Shown: positions 24,331-33,043, counted from the first letter of the stretch. The stretch: DNA of 49,109 nucleotides from an uncultured Prevotella sp. (GCA_946998205.1 CAMPYJ010000019.1:1-49109); one strand, 5' to 3'. Translations and numbers: made by a program. The notes: generated by a model not told the origin, from the sequence alone.

Positions 24331-26466
24331 TCACCATTTTCTCTTGACCAGCGCATTTTTAATCCAGCTACCTAACACCTCGTAGGCCGAATGTTCCTCG
24401 GTATGTTGCGACTGCGAGAAGGTCATGTCTTCGGCCTGAGAGCCATACTGATCAGGAAAAATGATGAGCAGCGTCTTTCCAGAGAAGTACTGCCTAATCT
24501 CCTCGGCAAGATTTTCCAAAGCATTTTTATACGACACCGTTCCCTTTCGCGCCGCCACCACCACGAACATGTGGTCGGTCGCAATGGTTGCAGCCAGCTT
24601 GGGTACCTCGTTCCAGTGCGTCATTTCTACATACCCGGCACGCACCTGCTCATGCCTGTTCTGCACATATTGACGAATCAAGGCCAGCGTGTCACCGCGT
24701 CCATGAAACTGTATGCGGCATTCCAACTGATCAGCCATGCGCGACAAACGCTCCAACCACCGGTAGAAGCCCGGCTCGAATTGCGCTCTCGACGGAACAG
24801 CCACCACGATGCGCCGCAAAGTGTTGAGGGGTTGCATCAACCTCGCCATGACGATTTGGCAGTTCAGTCCGTTGACCAGACTCTGATGAAACTGCCCCCA
24901 GAATTTCTTAGACACCTCCGCATGCGTGTGCATGCCAATGATGATTTCACTGGCGCGAAACTCTTGAAAAGCGTGCTTGATGCCATTGGCGATGTTCACC
25001 GCAATGCGCACCTGGGTCTGCACAGCCACATCCGACCCGGCTGCGTAGCGACTCACTTGCTCGAGCAATCGTCGGCCTTTCTCCTGGTTGGCGCGCATGT
25101 TCTCATCCTCGTACACCACATTGAGCGCCGTCAACGGCCGGTTCAGTTTCTTGTTCCGCATCAGGAGAGCCAGATTCACCAGATGGTCGGCATATTCGGG
25201 ATATTTTACGGGAATCAGCATGTGTTCATCGTTCTCATTTGCAGTCTCCACTGGGGCCACGTCTTGGTCGCGAAGCGTAATCTTCTGCGCCGAATGTTCG
25301 GTCACCAGCGTTGAGATGACACAGGTAAACAGAATCATGAGCACCACCCCATTGAGCAGGTCGTCGTCGACAAGGTAGACACCGGGGGCCGTTTCAATCT
25401 TCATTCCCACCATCACCATGGCAATGGCGCCGGCAGCATGGGCGGAGGTGAGGCCAAACATCATCGTTCCGGATGACAGCGGCAGTCTGAAACCTACGCA
25501 GGAAATATAGGCAGCCAGCAGTTTGCCCAGCGTTCCCATCACCGTGATGACAAACAGGATGAGCAGAATGCTGCCACCACTGAACAAGCCACGCAGATTG
25601 ATGAGCATGCCCACGCCGATGAGAAAATAAGGAATGAACAGCGCATTGCCGATAAACTCGATGCGGTTCATCAATGGAGAAACAGCGGGAATGTAGCGAT
25701 TCAAAATCAATCCGGCGAAAAATGCGCCGAAGATACCTTCAAAACCAACAGCTGCACTCAATGCGGCACTCATGAACATCATGAGCATGACAAAGACATA
25801 CTGCATCACGGCATCACTGTAACGCCGCAAGAACCAGCGGGTAAGACGGGGAATGAGTACTATCACCGCGGTGCAATAGATGGCAAACTTGAGAGCGAAA
25901 AACAGCCAGAACGTCACGTTGGCGTCACGTTGGTACGAGGCGACGATGCCAGCCAGCAGGGTAAGGGCCAACAACAACGAGAGCATGGTAGACCCCACGC
26001 TGAGCATCACACTGGGCTTACGCTGCAAACCATAGCGACTCACGATGGGATAAGCCACCAGCGTGTTGGAGGCCATGATGCACCCTAACAGTAACGATGA
26101 CATCACGGAATGGCGAAGGATGGAAACACTGCCGGCATAAACCAGCGCAAGCGGAATGACAAAGGTAATCAGACCGAACGCCAACATGCGGTACTTGTTC
26201 CTCCTCACGCCCTCCACGTCCATCTCGAGTGCGGCCAGAAACATGATATAGTAGAGCCCCACATTGCCGAAAAGCTCAAACGAGTTGTCACGATCCAGGA
26301 TGTTCAGTCCGTGTTCACCCAGCAACACGCCGGCGAGTACCATGCCAATGATGTGCGGAATGCGCAACTTGCCCATGACGATGGGTGCCAGTAGGATGAC
26401 CAGCAAGACGACAAGGAAAATCAATGTCGGATCGGAGATGGGAAAGTAGGCTGACAATTGCGACAT
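24331..26466 (-). CDS. Cation:proton antiporter (CPA2/Kef type) with C-terminal universal-stress-like region
   Basis: 711 residues from ATG at 26466 (the TTG one codon earlier is less likely). Residues 1-400 carry about twelve hydrophobic segments typical of CPA2 antiporters (LRIPHIIGMVLAGVLLGEHGL, GLYYIMFLAALEMDV, FEGIFGAFFAGLILNRYIP, SAHAAGAIAMVMVGM), which exchange Na+ or K+ for H+ at the inner membrane. The C-terminal ~300 residues are cytosolic and resemble tandem universal-stress-protein domains (RPLTALNVVYEDEN..., ASEIIIGMHTHAEVSKKFWG, RRIVVAVPSRAQFEPGF) rather than the RCK/TrkA domains of Kef channels. Stands alone, with its own -7 box. Ion specificity is not deducible. Confidence 0.9.
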   Translation of the reverse strand: MSQLSAYFPISDPTLIFLVVLLVILLAPIVMGKLRIPHIIGMVLAGVLLGEHGLNILDRDNSFELFGNVGLYYIMFLAALEMDVEGVRRNKYRMLAFGLITFVIPLALVYAGSVSILRHSVMSSLLLGCIMASNTLVAYPIVSRYGLQRKPSVMLSVGSTMLSLLLALTLLAGIVASYQRDANVTFWLFFALKFAIYCTAVIVLIPRLTRWFLRRYSDAVMQYVFVMLMMFMSAALSAAVGFEGIFGAFFAGLILNRYIPAVSPLMNRIEFIGNALFIPYFLIGVGMLINLRGLFSGGSILLILFVITVMGTLGKLLAAYISCVGFRLPLSSGTMMFGLTSAHAAGAIAMVMVGMKIETAPGVYLVDDDLLNGVVLMILFTCVISTLVTEHSAQKITLRDQDVAPVETANENDEHMLIPVKYPEYADHLVNLALLMRNKKLNRPLTALNVVYEDENMRANQEKGRRLLEQVSRYAAGSDVAVQTQVRIAVNIANGIKHAFQEFRASEIIIGMHTHAEVSKKFWGQFHQSLVNGLNCQIVMARLMQPLNTLRRIVVAVPSRAQFEPGFYRWLERLSRMADQLECRIQFHGRGDTLALIRQYVQNRHEQVRAGYVEMTHWNEVPKLAATIATDHMFVVVAARKGTVSYKNALENLAEEIRQYFSGKTLLIIFPDQYGSQAEDMTFSQSQHTEEHSAYEVLGSWIKNALVKRKW

Positions 26467-26485
26467 CAAACTTAGTATTAGGCAA

Positions 26486-26493
26486 CAAAGTTA
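26486..26493 (-). promoter_or_regulatory. -7 box of the antiporter gene
   Basis: TAACTTTG on the minus strand, twenty bases upstream of the ATG at 26466. Confidence 0.5.
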
Positions 26494-26641
26494 ATCAAAA
26501 AAAATGGATATCACAGTTGATTCCCGTTGAAATTGAATAAGCAAGAACAATGAATTATCCACTATGCCACGCTAATCAGATAGATTCGGAAAAGACAATA
26601 AAAAATGTCTCTCATTATAAGAAGAAGAAATGAATAATTCG

Positions 26642-26649
26642 TAACTTTG
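26642..26649 (+). promoter_or_regulatory. -7 box of asd
   Basis: TAACTTTG, 37 bases before the asd ATG. Confidence 0.55.
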
Positions 26650-26686
26650 CCAGCAAGAATATTTATAATCAACAGATAAGCAAATC

Positions 26687-27700
26687 ATGAAAGTAGCGAT
26701 TGTTGGCGCAAGTGGCGCAGTAGGTCAGGAGTTTTTACGCATTTTAGACCAGCGGAAGTTCCCGTTGGACGAGCTCGTACTGTTCGGTTCTCAGCGCAGT
26801 GCAGGCAGAACATACTCGTTTCGGGGCAAAAGCCATGAAGTAAAGCTCTTGCAACACAATGACGACTTCAAAGACATTGACATCGCATTCGTGTCAGCCG
26901 GCGGTGGCACCTCGAAAGAATTTGCCGACACCATCACCAAGCACGGAGCCGTGATGATCGACAATTCCAGCGCATTCCGCATGGAAGAGGACGTACCCTT
27001 GGTGGTGCCTGAAGTGAATGCGGAAGACGCTTTGAAACGTCCGCGCAACATTATTGCCAATCCCAATTGCACCACCATCATGATGGTGGTGGCACTGAAA
27101 CCCATCGACGACCTGAGCCACATCAAGAGGGTGCGCATCTCGTCCTACCAGAGTGCCAGCGGCGCCGGCGCGGCAGCCATGGCCGAGTTGCAACAGCAAT
27201 ACAAGGAACTGGTGGAAACAGGATGCGTGAAAACCGTATGCATGTTTCCACATCAGTTGGCATACAACGTGATACCGCAAATAGACGTGTTCACGGACAA
27301 CGGATACACCAAAGAAGAGATGAAGATGTTCAACGAGACACGCAAGATCATGCACTCGGATGTCAAGACCAGCGCGACGTGCGTGCGTGTATCATCACTG
27401 CGCTCACACTCTGAATCGGTATGGTTGGAGACCGAACGCCCACTGTCCGTTGAAGAGGTGCGACAGGCCATTGCCACCGCACCCGGATGCGTGGTGAAGG
27501 ACGACCCTACTCAAGCATCATACCCCATGCCCTTGGAATCGGCTGGACACGATGATGTCTATGTAGGCAGGATTCGTAAAGATTTGGCCGACGACAACGG
27601 CATGACGCTATGGTTGACAGGTGACCAAATCAGAAAAGGAGCGGCTCTCAATGCCGTGCAGATTGCCGAATACCTCATCAAGGTGGGCGATGTGAAATGA
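26687..27700 (+). CDS. asd: Aspartate-semialdehyde dehydrogenase
   Basis: 337 residues, the usual length. Reduces aspartyl phosphate to aspartate semialdehyde with NADPH, the branch point to lysine, diaminopimelate, threonine and methionine; cytosolic. Nucleotide-binding motif VAIVGASGAVGQEFLRIL at the N-terminus; FVSAGGGTS; catalytic Cys128 in ANPNCTTIMM; substrate-binding SYQSASGAGAAAM; the active-site His in VRVSSLRSHSESVWLET; and NDGMT-like DNGMTLWLTGDQIRKGAALNAVQIAE at the end. Single gene with its own promoter; a miniature inverted-repeat element has inserted 30 bases after its stop codon. Confidence 0.97.
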   Translation: MKVAIVGASGAVGQEFLRILDQRKFPLDELVLFGSQRSAGRTYSFRGKSHEVKLLQHNDDFKDIDIAFVSAGGGTSKEFADTITKHGAVMIDNSSAFRMEEDVPLVVPEVNAEDALKRPRNIIANPNCTTIMMVVALKPIDDLSHIKRVRISSYQSASGAGAAAMAELQQQYKELVETGCVKTVCMFPHQLAYNVIPQIDVFTDNGYTKEEMKMFNETRKIMHSDVKTSATCVRVSSLRSHSESVWLETERPLSVEEVRQAIATAPGCVVKDDPTQASYPMPLESAGHDDVYVGRIRKDLADDNGMTLWLTGDQIRKGAALNAVQIAEYLIKVGDVK

Positions 27701-27730
27701 AGTCGCCATCTGCCGGCCTCCCACGCATGA

Positions 27731-27986
27731 GGGCGGTTCTATAAATTAGCTTTGACAGATTGTAAGACTATTTTTGAGGTCAACTTGTTTGTGAGTGAAA
27801 GAGTATAGCGAGCTATACGACTGAACGAACAAGCAAATTGAACCAAAAACGGAGCAAGCCGAATACAATCAAACTTGTTTGAATTGTTGAGGCGCAGCCT
27901 GTTTTATATAAAAAGAGTTCACAAGATGACAAAACGTAAAAACACTGACGTAAAAAACCTTACGGTGGTGATTTATAGAACCGTCC
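27731..27986 (+). mobile_element. Miniature inverted-repeat element, copy D, with nested insertion (256 bp)
   Basis: Bounded by a direct repeat ATGA (27727-27730 and 27987-27990), unlike the TTAA of copies B and C, which supports real transposition with a 4-bp duplication. Ends are GGGCGGTTCTATAAATTA and the complement of GGACGGTTCTATAAATCA. The hairpin tip is GTATAGCGAGCTATAC. The extra 63 bases are a nested hairpin unit at about 27850-27912. Confidence 0.85.
27850..27912 (+). repeat. Nested 63-bp hairpin unit, related to the MATE leader repeat
   Basis: GGAGCAAGCCGAATACAATCAAAC...GTTTGAATTGTTGAGGCGCAGCCTGTTTTAT sits between AACCAAAAA and AGTTCACAAGATGAC, which are contiguous in the other copies. 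It matches the 66-bp unit at 10897-11094 in both arms (GCAAGCCGA and TTGTTGAGGCGCAGCCTGT); the loop differs. Confidence 0.8.
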
Positions 27987-27989
27987 ATG

Positions 27990-28052
27990 AATGATGTGCC
28001 ACTACGCCATGGCTGTCTCAAGCTCATCCATGGCGCATGGCCGTACATCATT
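27990..28052. repeat. Long imperfect inverted repeat downstream of asnS
   Basis: AATGATGTGCCACTACGCCATGG (27990-28012) and CCATGGCGCATGGCCGTACATCATT (28028-28052) are near-complementary over 23-25 bases. It starts at the asnS stop codon on the minus strand. There is no T-run on the minus strand, so it is not a textbook terminator but may stabilise the 3' end. The ATGA target duplication of copy D overlaps its left end. Confidence 0.7.
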
Positions 28053-29445
28053 AGAATTCCGCATTCTTCGGTGTACGCGGGAATGGGATGACATCCCGGA
28101 TGTTCTGCATGCCGGTCACGAAGAGTATCAGGCGTTCGAAGCCCAGACCAAAGCCGCCATGCGGGCACGAGCCGTATTTGCGCGTGTCGAGATACCACCA
28201 CATGTCTTTCATCGGAATGTGCCGGTGCTCGATTTCGGAAGTCAATTTCTCAAGATTCTCCTCTCTCACCGACCCGCCGATGATTTCACCAATCTGCGGG
28301 AAGAGCACGTCTGTGCCCTGAACGGTCTTGCCATCCTCGTTCACCTTCATGTAGAAGGCCTTGATGTCCTTGGGATAATCGTACATGATGACCGGTTTCT
28401 TAAAGTGGTGTTCCACCAAGAAGCGCTCGTGCTCACTGGCCAAGTCCATTCCCCATGACACGGGGAAATCGAACTTGTGTCCGCCTGCTGCCGCTTCCTC
28501 CAAAATCTTGATTCCATCCGTATAGGTCAACCGGACGAAATCATCTTTCAAAACGCCCTGCAACCGTTCCAGCAACGTTTTGTCGATCATCGTATTGAGG
28601 AAATCAAGATCGTCCTTACAGTTGTCCAATGCCCAGCGCACGCAATACTTGATGAAGTCTTCCTCAAGATCCATCAAGTCGGGCAAGTCGATGAAGGCAA
28701 CCTCCGGCTCAATCATCCAGAACTCCGCCAAGTGACGAGGCGTGTTCGAGTTCTCGGCACGGAACGTAGGACCGAAGGTGTAAATCTGTCCCAAAGCGGT
28801 GGCTCCCAGCTCACCTTCCAACTGTCCGCTCACCGTGAGACTGGTCATCTTGCCAAAGAAGTCATCTTCGTAGCTCACCTTTCCATCACTCCCCTTTTTC
28901 AAATCATTGAGGTTCTGCGTGGTCACCTGAAACATCTCACCGGCGCCTTCAGCGTCAGAGGCTGTAATCAAGGGCGTGTTGAAATAGAAGAACCCGTGTT
29001 CGTGGAAATATTGATGGATGGCGATGGCCATGTTGTGACGGACGCGCATCACGGCGCCAAAGGTATTGGTGCGCAGGCGCAGGTGGGCATGCTGACGCAT
29101 GTACTCAAACGACTGTCCTTTCTTCTGCATGGGATAGTCGCTGCCACAAAGGCCATAAATCTCGATGTCCTTGCATTGGATTTCCACGCGCTGCCCCTTG
29201 CCTTGGCTCTCTACCAGAATGCCGGTAACGCTGAGGCACGCACCTGTCGTAATACTCTTCAACGTATCAGCATTGATCTTTGACGGATCAACGACAACCT
29301 GTATATTCTTGATGGTAGAACCGTCGTTCAAGGCGATGAAATCAACAGCCTTACTACTGCGATGGGTACGCACCCATCCCTTTACCACCACTTCTTTTCC
29401 AAAGTCGGTGCTTTTAAGAACATCAACAACTTTTATACGTTTCAT
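28051..29445 (-). CDS. asnS: Asparaginyl-tRNA synthetase
   Basis: 464 residues, full length. Class IIb synthetase that charges tRNA-Asn. N-terminal OB-fold anticodon-binding domain (VVVKGWVRTHRSSKAVDFIALNDGS), then the catalytic core: FYFNTPLITASDAEGAGEMF, TSLTVSGQLEGELGATALGQIYTFGPTFRAENSNTPRHLAEFWMIEPE (motif 2), VIMYDYPKDIKAFYMK and FGLGFERLILFVTGMQNIRDVIPFPRTP (motif 3). The AsnRS-specific DAEGAGEMF insert distinguishes it from AspRS. The 5' side is an unusual octamer repeat array separating it from the pseudouridine synthase gene upstream, and no canonical -7 box was seen close to the start. Confidence 0.97.
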   Translation of the reverse strand: MKRIKVVDVLKSTDFGKEVVVKGWVRTHRSSKAVDFIALNDGSTIKNIQVVVDPSKINADTLKSITTGACLSVTGILVESQGKGQRVEIQCKDIEIYGLCGSDYPMQKKGQSFEYMRQHAHLRLRTNTFGAVMRVRHNMAIAIHQYFHEHGFFYFNTPLITASDAEGAGEMFQVTTQNLNDLKKGSDGKVSYEDDFFGKMTSLTVSGQLEGELGATALGQIYTFGPTFRAENSNTPRHLAEFWMIEPEVAFIDLPDLMDLEEDFIKYCVRWALDNCKDDLDFLNTMIDKTLLERLQGVLKDDFVRLTYTDGIKILEEAAAGGHKFDFPVSWGMDLASEHERFLVEHHFKKPVIMYDYPKDIKAFYMKVNEDGKTVQGTDVLFPQIGEIIGGSVREENLEKLTSEIEHRHIPMKDMWWYLDTRKYGSCPHGGFGLGFERLILFVTGMQNIRDVIPFPRTPKNAEF

Positions 29446-29752
29446 TATTTAAGTTTTTTAGTTTACGAGTTAACGAGTTGACAAGTTGACGAGTTGACGA
29501 GTTGACGAGTTGACGAGTTGACGAGTTAATACCGTGACTTGTCGCCATTCGCAGTCGATTATGGGGCGACATTATAGAACCATCAACTGGTTGACGAGTT
29601 GACGAGTTTACAAGTTTACAAGTTAATACCGTGACTTGTCGTCATTCGCAGTCGATTATGGGGCGACATTATAGAACCATCAACTGGTCAACTTGTCAAC
29701 TTATCAACTTGTCAACTTGTCAACTTGTCAACTTGTCAACTATACATCTCAA
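29446..29752. repeat. Octamer arrays in inverted orientation around a duplicated 68-bp unit
   Basis: From 29460: GACGAGTT-type octamers repeat about eight times; then a 68-bp unit (29524-29591, starts AGTTAATACCGTGACTTG); then more octamers; then the same 68-bp unit again (29621-29688, one mismatch); then about seven CAACTTGT octamers, the reverse complement type, to about 29742. The whole stretch can fold into a long hairpin. It fills the space between asnS and the pseudouridine synthase gene, both on the minus strand. Confidence 0.85.
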
Positions 29753-31219
29753 CTACTCAAACGCCCCCATTCTCAGCATGTCCACTTCCTGAGCGGTCAA
29801 GAACCGCCAGTCGCCTCTGCGAAGGTTTTTCTTGGTCAAGCCGGCGAACTGTACGCGGTCCAGCTTGATGACGTGATACCCCAGACTCTCGAAGATACGG
29901 CGAACGATACGGTTCTTACCACTATGAATCTCGATGCCCACCTGGTTTTTATCGGTGTCATGGGCATACTCTATGGCATCTGCATGCACCTCTCCGTCTT
30001 CCAGTTCTATACCTTCTGCAATCTTTTGCATGTCGTGAGCCGTCACGTTCTTGTCCAGGAACACATGGTACACCTTTTTCTTCAAATACTTGGGGTGGGT
30101 CAGCTTGCTGGCCAGGTCACCGTCGTTCGTCAGCAACAGCACGCCCGTGGTGTTACGATCCAGTCGTCCAACCGGATAGATGCGCTCGGGACACACGTTC
30201 TTCACCAAATCCATCACCGTCTTGCGCTGCTGCGGATCATCGCTGGTGGTGACGCAGTCCTTCGGCTTGTTGAGCAACACATACACTTTCTTCTCCAGAG
30301 ATACCGGTTGGTCATGGAACACCACCTCATCGGTGCGCATGACCTTGGTGCCCAGTTCCGTCACCACCTCGCCGTTCACCTTGACCACACCGGCCTGGAT
30401 GTACTCATCGGCCTCTCGGCGACTGCAGACGCCGGCATTCGCCAAGAACTTGTTCAGGCGGATGGGCACGGTGGGGTCTACATGCTGTTCACTGTATTCG
30501 ATGCGCTTCTTCAGGCTGTACTTGGCATTGGGATCGTAATCGGGCGTACGCTGACGATAGCCGCCACGATTGTTGTAACCGCCATACTGCTGCCTGCCCC
30601 TATTGCCGTAGCCACCCCGATTGTAGCCACCTTGCTGACGAGGTTGATAACCTCCTTCACCATCGTTGTTGTAACGTGGACGATAACCACCCTGCTGACG
30701 GGGTTGATAACCCCCTTCGCCATCGTTGTTGTAGTGCGGACGATAGCCTCCCTGCTGACGGGATTGATAACCGCCTTCGCCATCATTGTTGTAGCGCGGG
30801 CGATAGCCGCCCTGCTGACGAGGTTGATAACCGCCTTCGCCATCATTGTTGTAGCGCGGACGATAGCCACCCTGCTGACGGGGTTGATAACCCTCACTGC
30901 GATAACGGGGACGATATCCGCCTTGCTCACCATGCTGATTGAAACGGGGGCGATAAGCGCGTTGCTGCGCGCCACCCTCCCCGTTGGTCTGCAAATTGTT
31001 GCCAAACCCCTCCGGACGGAAACCTCCCGCAGGGTTCGACCTCTCCGGGCGAGTGCTGGTATATGTTCGCTGAACCTGGATGCGAGGACGGCGCACACGC
31101 TCTCCTCCGCCATGATAGTCGCGTTGATTGTTGTCTGACGGTTTTTCATAACCCTCCCGAGCTGAATCTTGCTGTTCTGATGATTGTTCTTGAAGATTTT
31201 TGTTTAATTCTGAATCCAT
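29753..31219 (-). CDS. S4-domain pseudouridine synthase (RsuA/RluB family) with repetitive N-terminal extension
   Basis: 488 residues. Residues about 251-488 are a standard RsuA/RluB-type enzyme that makes pseudouridine in rRNA: S4 domain (PIRLNKFLANAGVCSRREADEYI), then KVYVLLNKPKDCVTT and the catalytic Asp354 in YPVGRLDRNTTGVLLLTNDG, and NRIVRRIFESLGYHV. The preceding ~230 residues are a disordered extension of Arg, Gly, Gln, Tyr and Asn, with a strict 20-residue repeat (YQPRQQGGYRPRYNNDGEGG, four full copies at 111-190), more RGG/YGG segments at 200-222 and an acidic/polar start. It looks like an RNA-binding low-complexity tail, a feature Bacteroidetes homologues often have. The exact rRNA target (for example 23S position 2605 as for RluB) is not proven. 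Confidence 0.9.
   Translation of the reverse strand: MDSELNKNLQEQSSEQQDSAREGYEKPSDNNQRDYHGGGERVRRPRIQVQRTYTSTRPERSNPAGGFRPEGFGNNLQTNGEGGAQQRAYRPRFNQHGEQGGYRPRYRSEGYQPRQQGGYRPRYNNDGEGGYQPRQQGGYRPRYNNDGEGGYQSRQQGGYRPHYNNDGEGGYQPRQQGGYRPRYNNDGEGGYQPRQQGGYNRGGYGNRGRQQYGGYNNRGGYRQRTPDYDPNAKYSLKKRIEYSEQHVDPTVPIRLNKFLANAGVCSRREADEYIQAGVVKVNGEVVTELGTKVMRTDEVVFHDQPVSLEKKVYVLLNKPKDCVTTSDDPQQRKTVMDLVKNVCPERIYPVGRLDRNTTGVLLLTNDGDLASKLTHPKYLKKKVYHVFLDKNVTAHDMQKIAEGIELEDGEVHADAIEYAHDTDKNQVGIEIHSGKNRIVRRIFESLGYHVIKLDRVQFAGLTKKNLRRGDWRFLTAQEVDMLRMGAFE
30650..30889 (-). repeat. 60-bp tandem repeat (four copies) in the pseudouridine synthase gene
   Basis: Encodes residues 111-190 as four in-frame 20-residue units; a fifth partial unit runs to about 30623. 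Units differ by a few bases, with only two amino-acid changes (P to S at residue 153, R to H at 162). In-frame expansion or contraction would be tolerated. Confidence 0.9.
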
Positions 31220-31412
31220 GATTTTTGTTCTTTTTCTTTTTTAACCATAAGCCTCACGGCCTTATTTCTACTTTCTCGAATGGAGATGACCAGCACCGAG
31301 CGAGCCATCCCTTTAAAAATCATTTTTGTTACTTTCTACCTTATTATATATCTACTTACTATTTTGATTTCACGCTATTACATGTACCCTTGATGTTTTC
31401 TCAACGAGCTTT

Positions 31413-32759
31413 TTATACACCCGTATAGTTGTGAGGGGTGATGGCCATCAATTCGGCTTTCACCTTATCACTGACATTCAGTCCTTGCACGAACTCGTGA
31501 ATGGTTTGCTCGGTCATTTTCTGATTGGTGCGCGTCAGGGCTTTCAATGCCTCGTAAGGATGCGGATAAGCCTCCCGACGAAGAATGGTCTGTATGGCCT
31601 CTGCCACGACAGCCCATGTATTATCCAAATCCTCACTAAGTCGGTCTTCGTTCAAGATGAGCTTGCGAAGCCCCTTCAGCGTACTTTGAATGGCGATGAC
31701 GGTGTGTCCCAAGGGAACACCCACGTTACGCAAGACGGTAGAATCCGTCAAGTCGCGCTGCAACCTGCTCACAGGCAGCTTCTGCGCCAAGAATTGCAGA
31801 ATGCAGTTGGACATACCTAAGTTGCCCTCACTGTTTTCAAAGTCAATAGGATTCACCTTGTGAGGCATGGCACTCGAACCTACTTCGCCAGCCTTGATTT
31901 GCTGTTTGAAATATTCCATCGAGATATACATCCAGAAATCTCTGTCCAAGTCGATGATGATGGTGTTGATACGGCGGATGGCATCAAACACCGCCCCCAT
32001 GTTATCGTAATTACTGATTTGGGTGGTAAACTGCTCACGGTGCAATCCGAGCACTTCTTCTACGAAACGGTTGCCAAACGCTTTCCAGTCAATGGATGGA
32101 TAAGCAACATGGTGCGCGTTGTAATTGCCGGTTGCCCCACCAAACTTCGCACTCATCTTGCAGGCCTTCAACTGTTCCAACTGCTCGCGCAGACGGTAGG
32201 CGAACACCATGATTTCTTTGCCCAAGCGGGTGGGCGACGCGGGCTGACCGTGCGTCTTGGCCAACATGGGAACATCTTTCCATTGATCCGCATATTGCTC
32301 CAGCTGCCCAATCAGCTCTTCCACCTGCGGAACAACTACCTCTGCCAAGGCTTCTTTGATAGACAATGGCACGCTGGTATTATTGATGTCTTGCGACGTT
32401 AAGCCAAAATGGATGAATTCCTTGTAAGCGTCCAGTCCGCCAATCTTATCAAATTCCTCTTTCAGGAAATACTCCACGGCCTTGACGTCATGGTTGGTCG
32501 TACGCTCGATGTCCTTGACACGTTGGGCGGATGCCTCATCAAAATGGCGGTAGACATCCCGCAACTGACTGAACAGCGCGGTGTCGAACGATGCCAACTG
32601 CGGCAGGGGCAACTCGCATAACGCGATGAAATATTCCACCTCAACGCGTACACGATAACGAATAAGTGCGTACTCAGAAAAATAATCGGCCAAGGCAACC
32701 GTCTTGTTCCTGTAACGTCCATCTATCGGTGAGATGGCAGTCAATGCATCCAGTGTCAT
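31413..32759 (-). CDS. purB: Adenylosuccinate lyase
   Basis: 448 residues, full length. Fumarase/aspartase superfamily enzyme that removes fumarate from SAICAR and from adenylosuccinate in purine synthesis; cytosolic. Start MTLDALTAISPIDGRYRNKT is typical of PurB. Landmarks: ERTTNHDVKAVEYFL (catalytic His region), FGLTSQDINNTSVPL, AKTHGQPASPTRLGKE (second His), and the family signature GSSAMPHKVNPIDFENSEGN. The C-terminus ends PHNYTGV. The gene has its own -7 box; upstream on the same strand lies the broken C39-peptidase gene, so its promoter region borders a degraded accessory segment. Likely monocistronic. Confidence 0.97.
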   Translation of the reverse strand: MTLDALTAISPIDGRYRNKTVALADYFSEYALIRYRVRVEVEYFIALCELPLPQLASFDTALFSQLRDVYRHFDEASAQRVKDIERTTNHDVKAVEYFLKEEFDKIGGLDAYKEFIHFGLTSQDINNTSVPLSIKEALAEVVVPQVEELIGQLEQYADQWKDVPMLAKTHGQPASPTRLGKEIMVFAYRLREQLEQLKACKMSAKFGGATGNYNAHHVAYPSIDWKAFGNRFVEEVLGLHREQFTTQISNYDNMGAVFDAIRRINTIIIDLDRDFWMYISMEYFKQQIKAGEVGSSAMPHKVNPIDFENSEGNLGMSNCILQFLAQKLPVSRLQRDLTDSTVLRNVGVPLGHTVIAIQSTLKGLRKLILNEDRLSEDLDNTWAVVAEAIQTILRREAYPHPYEALKALTRTNQKMTEQTIHEFVQGLNVSDKVKAELMAITPHNYTGV

Positions 32760-32782
32760 ATCTACAATCTAATCTTAGGCTA

Positions 32783-32790
32783 CAAAATTA
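32783..32790 (-). promoter_or_regulatory. -7 box of purB
   Basis: TAATTTTG on the minus strand, 23 bases before the purB ATG. Confidence 0.5.
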
Positions 32791-32830
32791 CGAATTAAAA
32801 TCGATATAGCAGGCGAAGTTTCTATAAAAG

Positions 32831-33034
32831 TTATTTAAAATAATATGTACAAACGCCTAATTCTGTTGCTCTAGTCTTAACATCTCTGATTGTTATGCCA
32901 ATACGAGATATGCTAATACCCTCTTTTATATATTGTAGCGAAATAGGCTTTCCGTAGAATGCACAGAGCATCTGCAAGCATACGGCTCCACAGTCTGTAC
33001 TCTCCATTTGTCAAAACAATTTAAATTTTTTCAA
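32831..33034 (-). pseudogene. C39-peptidase (bacteriocin-type ABC transporter) N-terminal fragment
   Basis: A minus-strand frame from ATG at 33007 to a stop at 32831 encodes 58 residues: MESTDCGAVCLQMLCAFYGK, then PISLQYIKEGISISRIGITIRDV. The Q-M-E-S-T-D-C-G-A-x-C-L-x-M pattern with its Cys nucleophile is the start of the C39 peptidase domain that cleaves double-glycine leaders in peptide-exporting ABC transporters. Upstream, the same frame reads LKKFKLF-stop-Q; the normal family start is of the form M-K-K-F-K-x-F-R-Q-M-E-S-T-D-C-G, so the TGA probably replaces an Arg CGA codon. The fragment also lacks the rest of the domain and all transporter parts. It begins about 10 bases after the outer-membrane barrel gene's stop, so both were probably one operon. 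Too short to be found by length filters. Confidence 0.75.
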
Positions 33035-33043
33035 AACTCGCTT

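Noticed and set aside
29693..31138. 481-codon plus-strand frame
   Set aside because: Antisense of the pseudouridine synthase gene; the length comes from the repetitive Gly/Arg-rich codons and the translation (runs of Thr, Ile, Ala, Leu) resembles no protein.
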